From Mergibacter septicus (GTDB lineage: Bacteria; Pseudomonadota; Gammaproteobacteria; Enterobacterales; Pasteurellaceae), in NCBI RefSeq assembly GCF_003265225.1, contig NZ_CP022013.1, positions 1,459,001 to 1,523,000 of the forward strand: 64,000 nt of DNA, in the 5' to 3' direction. Both the position numbers and the translations under genes were made by a program. Positions 9,983 to 19,062 of the stretch are shown here, piece after piece (position 1 is the stretch's first letter; every line of letters starts with the position of its first letter). The notes below the pieces were generated by a model that made no database searches, was not told where the DNA came from, and worked only from the letters and a program-made list of their open reading frames with translations.

Positions 9983-11944
9983 TTATTCTTCTTCCAAATA
10001 AGTATAGCCATTTAAGCCTGCTTCTAACTCTTTTAAGAAATGTATCGCCTCTGAAGCAGGTAAATTGGAATGCTCAATCTGTTCCCGATAGCGGTCAAGT
10101 AATTTATTAGGATCGAGATAAACATAATGCAACATATCTGCAACCGTATTCCCTTCGTCATAATCTAAAATCTGTACTTGGCCGTTTTCATCTAACTCAA
10201 TATCAATCGTGGTAGTATCACCAAACAGATTGTGCATATTGCCTAAAATCTCTTGATATGCCCCGACCATAAAAAAGCCAAGTAATGGTGGTTGATCCGC
10301 TGGATAATCTGGCATTGGCATCGTTGTTGCAATCCCATCACCATCAATATAATGTTCAACCGCACCATCAGAATCACAGGTAATATCTAGCAAGACGGCT
10401 CGCCGTGCCACAGGTTGATTCAGATGGGTAATTGGAAAGACAGGAAACAGTTGATCAATCCCCCACGCATCGGGTAAAGATTGAAAGAGAGAAAAATTAA
10501 CATATAATTTGTCGGCAAAACGTTCTTGCAATTCATCAATAATACTACGGTGAGAACGGTGTTTCTCACTAAATAATTCTCCGACTTCATGGCAAATATT
10601 GAGATATAACTGCTCTGCCCACGCTCGTTGGGTTAAATTCAATAAGCCAACATTGTATTGATTATGGACATCAGCTAAGTCAAATTGACTTTCGTGAATC
10701 CAACTACGAAGGGAACGTTTTTCTCGTGAGGTCTGAATATCCGTCCAAGTTTCCCACATACTATGTAACACGGTCGGATCGTCTTCTTTCGGTGGAGATA
10801 AACGAATTGGTAAACAGCGTTCAACCCCGATTACATTCGAGATTAACACAGCGTGATGAGCCGTTACCGCCCGTCCAGATTCAGTAATAATGGTTGGATA
10901 AGGTAAGTCATACTCTCGACATACTTGCCCAATACCCCAAACCACCGTTTCAGCATATTCATTTAAACCATAATTAACCGAGCAATCAGATTGGGTACGG
11001 TTACCATCGTAATCAACCCCTAAACCACCACCAACATCAAAGCATTGAATGTTGACGCCTAAGCGATGCAACTCAACATAAAATCTAGCACTTTCACGCA
11101 CCCCAGTTGCAACATCACGAATATTGCCAAGCTGTGAACCCAAATGAAAATGAAGAAGTTGCAAACAATCAAGGCTATTATGTTGGCGTAAACGCTCGAT
11201 CAACTCCAATACTTGTGAGGCGGAAAGCCCAAATTTTGATTTTTCACCACCCGAGGATTGCCATTTACCTGACCCTTGCGAAGCAAGTCTAGCTCGTACG
11301 CCCAAACGTGGCGTAACCCCAAGTTTAGCCGCTTCATCTAAAACCAATTCAATTTCAGATAGTTTTTCAATCACCAAATAGACTTTATGCCCCAGTTTCT
11401 CGCCCATTAAAGCAAAACGGATATATTCTCGGTCTTTATAGCCATTACAAACTATCACCGTTTGTGTTAGCCCTGCATGAGCTAATACCGCCATCAATTC
11501 CGCTTTTGAACCAGCCTCTAACCCTAATGGCTGACCAGAATTAATTAACGCCTCAATCACACGGCGATGCTGATTTACTTTAATCGGATAAACTAAAAAA
11601 TAATCTCCATCATAGCCAAAACCTTCTTTGGCTTTAGAAAAAGCGTGATTAATCGAATATAAACGGTGTTGAACAATTTGTGGAAAACAAAAAAGAGCGG
11701 GTAATTTAGCGTGTTTTTTCTGCATTTGTTGGGTCAGTGCAGATAACGAAATGCGATTCTGTGGCTGTTCTGGATTAGGGCAAACATAAATTTCCCCATT
11801 CTCATCGACATCGTAATAACGCATTCCCCAGTATTGAATATTACTTATCTCTTTTAAACTATCCACTGGTGGTACTATTCCTGATGGTTGACAAGTTGTC
11901 TCAACAGTTGCAACTGTTTCATTGTCGAGTGGGATCATTTCCAA
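9983..11944 (-). CDS. speA: Biosynthetic arginine decarboxylase
   Basis: SpeA decarboxylates arginine to agmatine with PLP and Mg2+. The 653-residue protein matches the usual length (658 in E. coli). The PLP lysine lies in [15 protein letters not shown] (about residue 122), followed by [23 protein letters not shown] and FHLGSQLGN, all classical for this fold III decarboxylase. The C-terminal [12 protein letters not shown] is also conserved. The likely start is TTG 11944, with AGGA eight bases before it; an ATG two codons downstream has only a poorly spaced GGA. speB follows on the same strand. Confidence 0.95.
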   Translation of the reverse strand: MEMIPLDNETVATVETTCQPSGIVPPVDSLKEISNIQYWGMRYYDVDENGEIYVCPNPEQPQNRISLSALTQQMQKKHAKLPALFCFPQIVQHRLYSINHAFSKAKEGFGYDGDYFLVYPIKVNQHRRVIEALINSGQPLGLEAGSKAELMAVLAHAGLTQTVIVCNGYKDREYIRFALMGEKLGHKVYLVIEKLSEIELVLDEAAKLGVTPRLGVRARLASQGSGKWQSSGGEKSKFGLSASQVLELIERLRQHNSLDCLQLLHFHLGSQLGNIRDVATGVRESARFYVELHRLGVNIQCFDVGGGLGVDYDGNRTQSDCSVNYGLNEYAETVVWGIGQVCREYDLPYPTIITESGRAVTAHHAVLISNVIGVERCLPIRLSPPKEDDPTVLHSMWETWTDIQTSREKRSLRSWIHESQFDLADVHNQYNVGLLNLTQRAWAEQLYLNICHEVGELFSEKHRSHRSIIDELQERFADKLYVNFSLFQSLPDAWGIDQLFPVFPITHLNQPVARRAVLLDITCDSDGAVEHYIDGDGIATTMPMPDYPADQPPLLGFFMVGAYQEILGNMHNLFGDTTTIDIELDENGQVQILDYDEGNTVADMLHYVYLDPNKLLDRYREQIEHSNLPASEAIHFLKELEAGLNGYTYLEEE

Positions 11945-12146
11945 CGTTGGTATCCTCTAAATAAATATAAAAATTGTCTCTTCAAATCCCTGATTTATCG
12001 CAAAACAACAGAATCACTTTCGCAATAAAGCGGCTATTGTATAGATGAAACCTAGAGAACAAAAGAATTTTTAATTCGGTTTTGCCTATAACTTCAGCAA
12101 AGTAATTTCTAATGCAAACGATTAAATAATCATCAATATTATTGTG

Positions 12147-12165
12147 AATGATAATAATTCTTATT
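12147..12165 (+). promoter_or_regulatory. Probable Fur box
   Basis: TGATAATAATTCTTA at 12149-12163 matches the Fur 7-1-7 pattern TGATAAT-N-ATTATCA at 12 of 14 defined positions. It abuts and overlaps the -35 element of the promoter at 12164-12192, the expected position for iron-dependent repression of the receptor island that follows. Confidence 0.7.
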
Positions 12166-12192
12166 GCTAACAAATTTAATTTAAAATACAAT
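12164..12192 (+). promoter_or_regulatory. Sigma-70 promoter of the lipoprotein/receptor island
   Basis: TTGCTA at 12164-12169 and TACAAT at 12187-12192 are separated by exactly 17 bases. Transcription would start near 12199, about 60 bases before the GTG start at 12260. The rest of the 315-base gap between speA and the lipoprotein gene holds the divergent speA leader and no convincing gene. Confidence 0.6.
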
Positions 12193-12259
12193 ACCCACTC
12201 TTTTATTACCCTTTTTTAATTACTCCATTCTAATTAGTGTGAGTTTTAAGGAGAATTCC

Positions 12260-14107
12260 GTGAAATTACATAAGCATTACTTAGCTATTCTATTATCAGC
12301 CAGTTTAACTGGTTGTCTTTCTGGTGGCGGTAGTTTCGATGTAGAAGAAGTGGAACCAACAAAAGTTATTAATAATCCAGCCGATAAAAAAGTTACCTAT
12401 AAACAAGCTGAAAAACCTGATCCGCAAAATTTTAGTGAAATGGGTGCAACCTTTAATAGTCCGATTCCAATTAATTTGCTAAGGATAGGTGAAACGGGGG
12501 AATTATATACAGTAAACCCAGCTGAACAGCATATCCATATAGATGAAAACTATGATCAATTAATTATTCGCTACCCAGCTAAAGAAAATAATCAAAAAGT
12601 AATTAAAGAAGAAAAAATTAACATAAATATCAAACCTGAAGGTACAACAAATGGTAAATGGGGTTATTTAACAGAGAAAGGAAAAACACAATATGGTGTT
12701 ATTGAAATAAAACACAATCAAAAATTAGTAGGTAAATATTATGCTGACAGTAGCTTTGAAGAAGCACGATTAAAACTTTTTACATTTGATAACACTAAAG
12801 TCGGCTTTGTACGAATCAAAAATCCTACATCTAATAATTCATGGATAAGCTCAATTTTCTACCGAGGAAAAGATAAAACCACTGATGTTCCTATTTCAGG
12901 AACTCTCACCTATAAAGGTTACTGGGCATTTGCAACCCAATTAGCAACTAACGATTATGAAAAAACTATGGGGGGAAATGGACAAGACTTAACAATTTAT
13001 ACTGCTGATTTCAAGGCTGATTTTTCTACTAAACAACTCACTGGTGAGCTAAAAGGATCTGATGAAGATTTTAATTTTGACTACAAGATTAATGCTAATA
13101 TAAAAGGCAATGGCTTTACAGGAAATGCCACAGGTGAATATGAGTATAAATTTAATCGAGAGAAATATAAATCTCCTGCCACAGTATCTGGTTCATTCTT
13201 TGGTAAAGGAGCAGCAGAATTAGCAGGAAAAGCGATTGCAAATGATAATGCTTGGGCTGGGGTCTTCGCTGCGAAGAAAGAAAATGGTGGAACAGACATT
13301 AAAACTGATGGCGATCTCTTCCAAGCTGGGGTGATGACCTTTACTGCCGTTCCTTCTAACTCCGCCGCCAGCACCCAACCAGCCTCAATGGATAGTTCCT
13401 CTGCTTCTAATTCTAAATCACCTAATTATCAATTAGGGAAATATCAAAAAGTTAACTACTCAGGCGATATCGAAAAATTACAAGTTGACGGTATGTTAAT
13501 CGACCTCACCAAAAATTCTGACTTAAACAAAGCTTGTTGTTCTGCAAAAGAAGGCGAAGAAAATGGTTTAACCACTCAATCAGTTAAATTCGGCAAATAT
13601 GGTTACACCAAACAAGCTCAAAATGGTTCTAATACTAGTAACGAAGATAATAAAGTTGGTGGTTATTTTGTTCAAGGTGTCTTAACCCCTACCTCAGAAG
13701 TTCCTACAACAGGTACCAGTAAGTACGATGGGCGTTGGTATGGTTATGCTAGCAGTGATAAAGGTGTATTTAGTGGTGAAGCATTAGATGCAAAATTTAC
13801 GGCTAAATGGCAAGAGAAACAATTAGAAGGAAAACTGTTTAATAAAAATCAAACAGGCGATGGTTCCTTAAATTTTACAGCAACAATTTCTGGTAATTCT
13901 TTCACTGCCAATAATTCAAAACTTGAAGTTGCTACAGATACATCAAAAGATAGCCTAAATGATACAAAAATTACAGTAAATGATATCAAAGTTGAAGGGC
14001 ATTTTTACGGCAAAAATGCAAATGAATTAGGTGGGCATTTTTATTCTGAAGATAAAAAAGCTGGCGGTGTCTTTGGGGCAAAACAAATTGAAACCCAATC
14101 TAAGTAA
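12260..14107 (+). CDS. TbpB-like bilobed surface lipoprotein (Slam substrate candidate)
   Basis: The 615-residue protein resembles the lipoprotein half of bacterial transferrin receptors. A lipoprotein signal ends at LTGC (Cys19), followed by a flexible GGGSFDVEEVEP anchor. Two homologous lobes follow. Each has a handle beginning with a G-x-W strand (GYWAF; GRWYGY) and a barrel ending in FYGK/FFGK-x-A-x-EL-x-G; the second lobe closes with AGGVFGAKQ. A CCS segment between the lobes is also seen in TbpB. GTG 12260 has AAGGAG six bases upstream; a TTG 21 bases earlier does not. The neighbouring receptor, Slam and TonB-ExbBD genes indicate surface capture of an iron or haem carrier. Transferrin is the natural guess but the ligand is not proven by sequence. 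Confidence 0.85.
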   Translation: MKLHKHYLAILLSASLTGCLSGGGSFDVEEVEPTKVINNPADKKVTYKQAEKPDPQNFSEMGATFNSPIPINLLRIGETGELYTVNPAEQHIHIDENYDQLIIRYPAKENNQKVIKEEKININIKPEGTTNGKWGYLTEKGKTQYGVIEIKHNQKLVGKYYADSSFEEARLKLFTFDNTKVGFVRIKNPTSNNSWISSIFYRGKDKTTDVPISGTLTYKGYWAFATQLATNDYEKTMGGNGQDLTIYTADFKADFSTKQLTGELKGSDEDFNFDYKINANIKGNGFTGNATGEYEYKFNREKYKSPATVSGSFFGKGAAELAGKAIANDNAWAGVFAAKKENGGTDIKTDGDLFQAGVMTFTAVPSNSAASTQPASMDSSSASNSKSPNYQLGKYQKVNYSGDIEKLQVDGMLIDLTKNSDLNKACCSAKEGEENGLTTQSVKFGKYGYTKQAQNGSNTSNEDNKVGGYFVQGVLTPTSEVPTTGTSKYDGRWYGYASSDKGVFSGEALDAKFTAKWQEKQLEGKLFNKNQTGDGSLNFTATISGNSFTANNSKLEVATDTSKDSLNDTKITVNDIKVEGHFYGKNANELGGHFYSEDKKAGGVFGAKQIETQSK

Positions 14108-14133
14108 ATTTTATCATTAAAGGAATTTTGACT

Positions 14134-16716
14134 ATGTATAAGCATACTTTTCATTCTCGTTTTTTATTAAACATCATAACGTTTTCTTTACTTGGATTGG
14201 CACTACCAGCAATGGCAGAAGATAGCGAAAAAAATCAAGAAACGCCCTTAAATACCATTCAAGTTTTCGGTTCAAAAAAAACTCAACCTCTGAATTATGA
14301 CGTAACAGGTTTAGCTGAATTGAAAAAAACAGCAGAAAAACTACAAGCCGATCAAGTAGAAAATATCCGTGATTTAACCCGTTATGATCCAACCATTGGT
14401 GTCAATGAATCTGGTGGACGAGGCACCTCTCGTGGCTTTTCAATGCGTGGGGTAGATAAAGAAAGGGTTGGAATTACAGTTGACGGGTTTTCTTCTGCCC
14501 CTATTTTACGCCGTTACGATCGTAAATATCTACATTCTGCCTCAACCCAAAGTTCATCTATCGGCGAAGTTGAATACGAAAACTTAAAATTGGTGGATAT
14601 TCGTAAAGGTTCTGCCTCAACAGAAACAGGAAGTGGTGCGTTAGGTGGTTCTGTCAGTATGACAACAAAAGATACCGCTGATTTCTTCTCAAATGATACA
14701 GATAAATTAGCTGGGCGTGTAAAACTCGGCTATACCTCAAAAGATTTACGTAAAGTATCTTCCTTTGCTTTAGCTGGCAGAGAAGGAAAATTTGAAGGGT
14801 TTATTCAATATACCATTCGTGATGGGCATGAAATTAAAGCACACGGGGATTTATATGATACGGGCAATTTAGTTCGATATTATGATCCAAATGGTACAGG
14901 TAATATTTTAGAAAGCTATTTCAAAGCGAATGAAGTTAGTGGTTCAACCAGAAAAATCCCTAATCCATTAGACTATCATAGTGAAGCCTTACTCAGTAAA
15001 TTTGGCGTCCATTTAACCCCAGAACACTATCTTGGTTTAATTCTTGATCATAGTAAACAACGTTATTTCATTCGTGAAATGAGCTTGCCAAACTACCATA
15101 CTGATCAAAACACCCCTAAAATCTTCGATGATCAAGTTACAGATAGTCAGATTGTTAAATATACACCAACCTTATTTTATACCGATAAACATTCCAATAA
15201 TCGGATAGGGTTAGAATATAAATTTACACCAGTCAATAATACTTATCTTGATTCTGCAATCGTACATTTAGATTACCGTAAATTAAAACTGAGAAGTAAT
15301 GTTGCAAGATTAAACTGTGCGACATTCCCTAATGTTAATTCAAATTGTTCAGTTGTAAATGATGTCAATATCTACGGTCAACGGAAGTCGGTTGATGACG
15401 CCTTACTATCAGAAAATGATATAAAAATTGATTTCTACACAAATAAAAAAATGCAAATTATGAATCGCAATCATAATGTGTCATTTTTTGGTGGTACGAT
15501 TTACTCAACTTATATGGTTGACGATAATTCGCATTACTCATTAAATAAAGTTGAAAGCAGCCAACCAAAACCAAATGAATGTACCTATACTACACCTATA
15601 GACTCGGAAAAATTTGGCAAGGCTCATTACTGCTATAAAAATCAAAATGAATTCTATTCGACTGGGAAGCTGAAAAGTAAAAATTACTTTGTTGGCTTAA
15701 GTGATAAGTTTGATTTTAACCAATACTTACGCTTAAGTTTAGCGGGTCGATTTGATAGTACTCGTTTCTTTGCCAATCCAACGGAACAACAAAAATTAAG
15801 AGGTAATCATAATATTAATTCTTCTTATAATAATTATTCCTATGATATTGGGATTGCAATTAAACCGATACGATCTTTTTCAATTAACTATCGCCTAAGT
15901 TCTGGCTTCCGTGTTCCAAGTATTATTGAGCAGATTGGACCATTCTTTAACACTGATGAAACGGTAAAAGGTTTTGAACAAGGCAAATTGAAAGCAGAAC
16001 AATCCTTTAATCAGGAGATTGGTTTCAATTATATTGCCCCTGCGTTTAAGTTATCTGTAAGCTATTTTAATACCGATTATAAAAACTTAATTGATTGGGC
16101 AGCAAAACCAGCGGCAGATCGTGTAGGGGATCATTATGCGTTTTATAATATCCATAATTTTAAAACACACGGTATTGATGCAAAATTATCACTTGATGCC
16201 TATTCATTGTGGAATAAATTACCTGAGGGCTTAGAATATTCTATTAATGTCGGTGTGAATAAATTAAAAAAACTGTACTTACCAAGTGCAGAGTTTAGTT
16301 CCTTCAAGACTTATCCTTTTGATGCGATTTCTCCACTAAAAGTGGTTCAGGTATTAAGTTATAACAGTAGCGATGAAAAGTATGGTTTCAACATTATTCA
16401 TACTTATTCAAAAGGTAAAGATCCAAAAGAATTAATCAGTTATACACGAACAGGTGGCTATGAAGCAGAAGGGGCTCGCTTTGCGAATATCCGTACCCGT
16501 AGCTGGTTCACCACCGATTTAACTGGCTATTATCGCTATAACAAAAACATAACGGTACGTGCTGGTGTATATAACCTGTTTAACTATCGCTATATCACTT
16601 GGGAATCCGCCCGCCAAACAAGTTTTAGCCCTGAAGCACGAATCAGTACCAATAATTACAGCATACTTGCTGCTCCGGGTAGAAACTTCCTTATCAACTT
16701 AGAAGTGAAATTTTAG
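14134..16716 (+). CDS. TonB-dependent outer-membrane receptor, TbpA/LbpA/HpuB-like
   Basis: The 860-residue outer-membrane barrel imports iron or haem from a host protein. A signal peptide ends at LPAMA-EDSE. It is followed by a TonB box (NTIQVFG), then a plug with IRDLTRYDPTIGVNESGG, RGFSMRGVDKERVGITVDG, and EYENLKLVDIRKGSASTETG, a pattern typical of the transferrin/lactoferrin/haemoglobin receptor class. The barrel ends in a terminal phenylalanine (LINLEVKF). ATG 14134 has AAAGGA upstream; TTG 14128 is too close to it. The protein is somewhat shorter than classical TbpA (about 900 or more residues), which leaves the ligand open. It starts 26 bases after the lipoprotein gene. Confidence 0.88.
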   Translation: MYKHTFHSRFLLNIITFSLLGLALPAMAEDSEKNQETPLNTIQVFGSKKTQPLNYDVTGLAELKKTAEKLQADQVENIRDLTRYDPTIGVNESGGRGTSRGFSMRGVDKERVGITVDGFSSAPILRRYDRKYLHSASTQSSSIGEVEYENLKLVDIRKGSASTETGSGALGGSVSMTTKDTADFFSNDTDKLAGRVKLGYTSKDLRKVSSFALAGREGKFEGFIQYTIRDGHEIKAHGDLYDTGNLVRYYDPNGTGNILESYFKANEVSGSTRKIPNPLDYHSEALLSKFGVHLTPEHYLGLILDHSKQRYFIREMSLPNYHTDQNTPKIFDDQVTDSQIVKYTPTLFYTDKHSNNRIGLEYKFTPVNNTYLDSAIVHLDYRKLKLRSNVARLNCATFPNVNSNCSVVNDVNIYGQRKSVDDALLSENDIKIDFYTNKKMQIMNRNHNVSFFGGTIYSTYMVDDNSHYSLNKVESSQPKPNECTYTTPIDSEKFGKAHYCYKNQNEFYSTGKLKSKNYFVGLSDKFDFNQYLRLSLAGRFDSTRFFANPTEQQKLRGNHNINSSYNNYSYDIGIAIKPIRSFSINYRLSSGFRVPSIIEQIGPFFNTDETVKGFEQGKLKAEQSFNQEIGFNYIAPAFKLSVSYFNTDYKNLIDWAAKPAADRVGDHYAFYNIHNFKTHGIDAKLSLDAYSLWNKLPEGLEYSINVGVNKLKKLYLPSAEFSSFKTYPFDAISPLKVVQVLSYNSSDEKYGFNIIHTYSKGKDPKELISYTRTGGYEAEGARFANIRTRSWFTTDLTGYYRYNKNITVRAGVYNLFNYRYITWESARQTSFSPEARISTNNYSILAAPGRNFLINLEVKF

Positions 16717-16729
16717 TTAACACAAAACA

Positions 16730-16755
16730 GGCAGGTTAAGTTTGTTAAACCTGCC
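16730..16755 (+). other. Stem-loop between receptor and Slam genes
   Basis: GGCAGGTT at 16730-16737 pairs perfectly with AACCTGCC at 16748-16755 around a 10-base loop. The T-run needed for a strong terminator is absent (TTAGGTATC follows), so it may be an mRNA-stabilising or processing element, or a weak attenuator. Confidence 0.55.
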
Positions 16756-16768
16756 TTAGGTATCAATA

Positions 16769-18184
16769 ATGAAAAAAAGTTGTAGTATTATTTTACTCAC
16801 TCTCATTGCCAAATCAGGGGTAGCAAATGGCAACTTAACGCCTTTACCTCCACCAAATAATTATTTAACGACACCTATTTGGTCGTCTGATAAGCAAATT
16901 AAAAAACCTAATTTAGCTTTTGATCGTGAAAGCAAAACCTTAACGCTTGATAGCCAAACATTAAGCAATGATCCAGCACTTTTACGCCAAGCGATGATTG
17001 CAGTTATTCGACAACGTTATTTAGCTGGGATTGAAAAAATATTACCGTTATATCGACAAAGTCCCATCGCCAACCCTGAATTGATTGCCTATGCACAAGG
17101 ACTATTATTTTTAGGGCAAAATAAAGCCAGTGAAAGTGCGGCTGAATTTGCTAAGATATTACAAAAATATCCTCAAGCACAAACTGCACGCTTTTATTAT
17201 GCGGTTGCTACTTTTGAGAATAACCATTTTTATCAAGCAAAACAGTTATTTGAGCAATTATTGCAACAAGATCCACCGCCTTCTATTCAACAAGAAATTA
17301 ACCAATTTTTAGCGGCGATTGATGGGCAACAAGCTTGGCGTTTTCGAGCTAATCTAAATTGGAGCTATGATCGCAATATTAATAACGCTCCAGATGAACG
17401 TTACTCAGGTGGTTTTACTTTTCCAGAAAAAGTGAGTGATACAGGGATTTTCTATCAATTTGGGTTAGAAAAAAAACTGGTTGCTAATAAAGGGGTCTAT
17501 TTTCAACCTGCTTTTGAGTTATTCGGTAAATACTATCTGAAAGAAAAAGCCTATAACGATACTAAAGCTAATCTTAGTTTTGGAATTGGGCTAGAAAATC
17601 AAACTCAAGATTTTCTCTTACAACCTTTTGCACTAAAACGTTGGTATGGCAACAAACTTTATAGTAATACCAGTGGCTTACGCTTAGGTTGGTTACAACA
17701 ATGGCAACCTCAATTTTCTACCTATGCAGGCTTAGGCTATGAAACAGAAAGGTACTTAACCTCCTCTTTTCTCAATGGGCATAAGCAAAGCTTTAGTTTA
17801 AGAGAAAATTACCGCTTAACCCCAAATCAGACGATTAGTTTTGGCCAAGATTTTAGTCGTAAATATGGTACCAGAGATCTTGATGATAGTTATCGAGAGT
17901 GGGGATTAATCGTTAATTGGTATCAACAATGGCACAATGGGTTAGCGTCACGGCTGGGATTAAACTATTTAAAAACAAATTATCAAGGTGCTACTCTCTT
18001 AACAGGAAATCAGAAACGCCGAGATCAGGAGTGGGGAGTCACCACCACTTTCCATCACCAGAAAGTAGCAATTTATGGTATTCGTCCTAAATTAACCTTG
18101 CGTTATCTCCGCCACAATAGTAACAGTGCGTTACATCGTTTTAGTAAAAAAGAACTCTTTCTAACTTTTGAACGTACATTTTAG
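16769..18184 (+). CDS. Slam-type surface lipoprotein assembly modulator (DUF560 family)
   Basis: Slam proteins move specific lipoproteins across the outer membrane to the cell surface (type XI secretion). The 471-residue protein has a signal peptide (to about residue 20) and an N-terminal helical TPR-like part near residues 75-190 (LLFLGQNKASESAAEFAKIL, ARFYYAVATFENNHFYQAKQ). The C-terminal half is a transmembrane beta-barrel rich in alternating aromatic strands, beginning WRFRANLNWSYDRNINNAPD and ending in FLTFERTF, the DUF560 barrel pattern. Its likely client is the TbpB-like lipoprotein encoded two genes upstream. tonB starts 14 bases after its stop. Family assignment is by pattern recognition, without an HMM search. 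Confidence 0.85.
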   Translation: MKKSCSIILLTLIAKSGVANGNLTPLPPPNNYLTTPIWSSDKQIKKPNLAFDRESKTLTLDSQTLSNDPALLRQAMIAVIRQRYLAGIEKILPLYRQSPIANPELIAYAQGLLFLGQNKASESAAEFAKILQKYPQAQTARFYYAVATFENNHFYQAKQLFEQLLQQDPPPSIQQEINQFLAAIDGQQAWRFRANLNWSYDRNINNAPDERYSGGFTFPEKVSDTGIFYQFGLEKKLVANKGVYFQPAFELFGKYYLKEKAYNDTKANLSFGIGLENQTQDFLLQPFALKRWYGNKLYSNTSGLRLGWLQQWQPQFSTYAGLGYETERYLTSSFLNGHKQSFSLRENYRLTPNQTISFGQDFSRKYGTRDLDDSYREWGLIVNWYQQWHNGLASRLGLNYLKTNYQGATLLTGNQKRRDQEWGVTTTFHHQKVAIYGIRPKLTLRYLRHNSNSALHRFSKKELFLTFERTF

Positions 18185-18198
18185 ATGAGGCGTGAATT

Positions 18199-19056
18199 GT
18201 GAATGATCTGAATTCAGAAAAAAATGGTTGGTTAGCGATAACTCTATTTTGTGTAGTCATTGCACTACATAGTTTGGCTATCTATGCCATCTTAAGTACA
18301 CGTACCCCACAACTGCAAATTGCTTCAATGTCAACCTCGGATTCAACTGAAGGGGCTTCAGTCAATGAATTACTAGAGATTGTTGCGATTGAAGATTTCG
18401 TCCCAGAAGTGAGTCAACAACCGCCTGAACCACCGAAAGAAACTTTTTCTGTTACCGCAACTGAACCAGAACAAGCGGATTTAGTTGAACCCTCAATAGA
18501 AAATACCACCGAACAGGTGGTTGAAAAACCTATTGAGCCTGTTCAAGCTGTAACAAAACCACAAAAAATTGAAAACAAAAAAGAGGAGCCACAAAAGATA
18601 ACCAAAACACCTCGTCAGCCTGAAAAAACAGTAAAAACAAAACCTAAGAAGGAGGTAAAACCTTCTCAACAAAAACCACAAGAGGGAAATAGTAACCAAA
18701 CGGTGAAAGGTGAGAGTGGTAATTCTCGCTTAGCTCGGGGTAAACAAGGGGAAGGTGTTGCGAGTGAAACCTCTGCTTCACACCGTGGTAGTTACCTACA
18801 CAACCCAAAACCACCTTATCCAGCAGTTTCGATTGAAAAAGAGGAAGAAGGTACTGTTACTTTGCGTGCTATCGTTGAACCTAATGGACGTCCATCAAAA
18901 GTTGAAATCGTCCATTCGAGTGGATACCGCCGTTTAGATCAAGCCGCCCTCAAAGTGGTAACCGAAAAATATCAATTTATTCCAGCGACTAGACTAGGTA
19001 AACCTGTACAATCTAGTTATGTTTTTAATATCCAATTTTCATTAACAGATAGGTAA
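18199..19056 (+). CDS. tonB: TonB energy-transducing protein of the receptor island
   Basis: The 285-residue protein has one N-terminal membrane anchor (WLAITLFCVVIALHSLAIYA, residues 9-28). A long Pro/Glu/Lys-rich periplasmic spacer of about 150 residues follows. The C-terminal TonB domain contains PPYPAVSIEKEEEGTVTLRA, VHSSGYRRLDQAALKVV and F-x-PATRLGKPV. It couples the ExbB-ExbD proton motor to the outer-membrane receptor. GTG 18199 has GAGG eight bases upstream. The gene lies between slam and exbB (6-base gap) and is probably a dedicated TonB for this receptor. Confidence 0.93.
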   Translation: MNDLNSEKNGWLAITLFCVVIALHSLAIYAILSTRTPQLQIASMSTSDSTEGASVNELLEIVAIEDFVPEVSQQPPEPPKETFSVTATEPEQADLVEPSIENTTEQVVEKPIEPVQAVTKPQKIENKKEEPQKITKTPRQPEKTVKTKPKKEVKPSQQKPQEGNSNQTVKGESGNSRLARGKQGEGVASETSASHRGSYLHNPKPPYPAVSIEKEEEGTVTLRAIVEPNGRPSKVEIVHSSGYRRLDQAALKVVTEKYQFIPATRLGKPVQSSYVFNIQFSLTDR

Positions 19057-19062
19057 GTAGTT

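Noticed and set aside
11982-12191. 69-codon minus-strand frame between speA and the lipoprotein gene
   Set aside because: It covers the Fur box and promoter, is AT-rich low-complexity in translation and has no ribosome-binding site.
13081-13374. 97-codon minus-strand frame inside the TbpB-like gene
   Set aside because: Shadow of a clear coding gene on the other strand.
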